Part shown: piece by piece, positions 4,727 to 5,112 of the stretch
How the letters are laid out: each line of letters begins with the position of its first letter
How positions within the stretch are numbered: the first letter of the stretch is position 1
Translations under genes and position numbers: made by a program
The notes under the pieces: model-generated
What the model saw: the letters and a program-made list of their open reading frames with translations, nothing else
Told to the model about the DNA's origin: nothing
The model's database searches: none
Source: a bacterium
GTDB taxonomy: Bacteria; Desulfobacterota; Anaeroferrophillalia; Anaeroferrophillales; Tharpellaceae
Assembly: GCA_029935295.1 (NCBI GenBank)
Contig: JAOZKP010000096.1
Location: 2,888-7,999, forward strand
Direction of reading: 5' to 3'
Length of the DNA: 5,112 nt

Positions 4727-5112
4727 ATGGACTTGTCAATGGGATTGTGGGCTGTACGAAAAACAGTAATCTTTATCGTGGTTTTCCTGCTACTCCTTGG
4801 TGGTATTACCGCCGATCTGTTTGCAGGTTATCCTGCTGACCCACACACAGATTTGAAATGGTCCAGCGGTACTAGCGGAGTTGTCGATATAAAGAGTGCT
4901 TTTGATGCCGCCCGCCAACATGAAAACAGTGAACTTGGAATAACTCTTTCAGGGATCGCAATGCCACTGCAAGTGGTATGGGACGGTTTTTCTGATGCTG
5001 AAAAAGCGCTGTGGCTGATAAATGCAGAACGGCAGGATCGAGGCCTCTTGCCTCTGACCGGACTTGAAAGCAATGTCGGGGGTGTGGCCCAATACTATGC
5101 CGACTATCTTTT
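4727..5112 (+). CDS. Secreted CAP/SCP-domain protein (5' part)
   Basis: 128 codons are visible; the gene runs off the right edge. The N-terminus has basic RK (11-12), a hydrophobic run 13-29 and a plausible cleavage site at LFA-GY (33/34), so it is exported or membrane-anchored. After a linker of about 55 residues comes the start of a CAP (SCP/PR-1-like) domain: SDAEKALWLINAERQDRG (89-106), then LPLTGLESNVGGVAQYYADY, matching the family opening 'NxxRxxxGLxPL...vAqxYA'. The catalytic-like His/Glu region lies beyond the window. Bacterial CAP proteins are extracellular; their molecular role is mostly unknown. No strong Shine-Dalgarno is present before ATG 4727 (GGGG at 4691 is too far); ATG 4739 is an alternative start that keeps the signal peptide. 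A TAG at 4685 closes the frame upstream. Confidence 0.85.
   Translation, partial: MDLSMGLWAVRKTVIFIVVFLLLLGGITADLFAGYPADPHTDLKWSSGTSGVVDIKSAFDAARQHENSELGITLSGIAMPLQVVWDGFSDAEKALWLINAERQDRGLLPLTGLESNVGGVAQYYADYL

Noticed and set aside
4828..5073. An 81-codon minus-strand ORF opposite the CAP-domain gene.
   Set aside because: Shadow frame of a gene with a clear signal peptide and CAP signature; its translation shows no recognisable features.

Overview
The window is bacterial chromosomal DNA with tightly packed genes on both strands. The organism cannot be fixed from the sequence. A cobalamin riboswitch, a periplasmic rhodanese, a secreted CAP-domain protein and a tRNA nucleotidyltransferase with a short palm linker would all fit an anaerobic Gram-negative bacterium such as a Desulfobacterota/Desulfuromonadia member, but this is inference and weakly held.

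Left part (1-635, minus strand): the first 17 codons of a gene leaving the window at position 1. It is preceded by a clear cobalamin (B12) riboswitch, a candidate promoter just upstream of the aptamer, and a strong intrinsic terminator between aptamer and start codon. The gene is therefore probably switched off at the transcription level when B12 is plentiful.

Middle left (636-1923, minus strand): a probable three-gene unit. It holds a ribbon-helix-helix antitoxin, a PIN-domain toxin overlapping it by 8 bp, and, 23 bp further on, a YaiI/YqxD-family protein. A perfect 9-bp inverted repeat upstream of the antitoxin is a good candidate for the autoregulatory operator. The toxin-antitoxin genes look more AT-rich than their neighbours, as expected of a mobile module.

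Centre (1993-3567, plus strand): a consensus-like promoter and a complete 464-codon tRNA nucleotidyltransferase gene (cca family). It ends at a hairpin terminator shared with the convergent gene on its right. That gene (3584-4222, minus) encodes an exported single-domain rhodanese with the active-site loop CRSGNRS.

Right part (4223-5112): the 500-bp gap before the next gene is not ordinary spacer. It contains a decayed second copy of the cca locus: the tail of an upstream gene, 141 bp covering the cca leader and first 33 codons (134/141 identical, with a lost start and an early stop), then a direct jump to sequence matching the region just after the cca stop. This reads as a duplication followed by a deletion of about 1.3 kb. 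The window ends inside a plus-strand gene for a secreted CAP/SCP-domain protein.

The most unusual content is this cca relic flanking the rhodanese gene. Next come the apparent absence of the usual flexible loop in the intact nucleotidyltransferase, and the pairing of two PIN-fold proteins in one transcription unit. I found no clear sign of a wholly new defence or genetic system.
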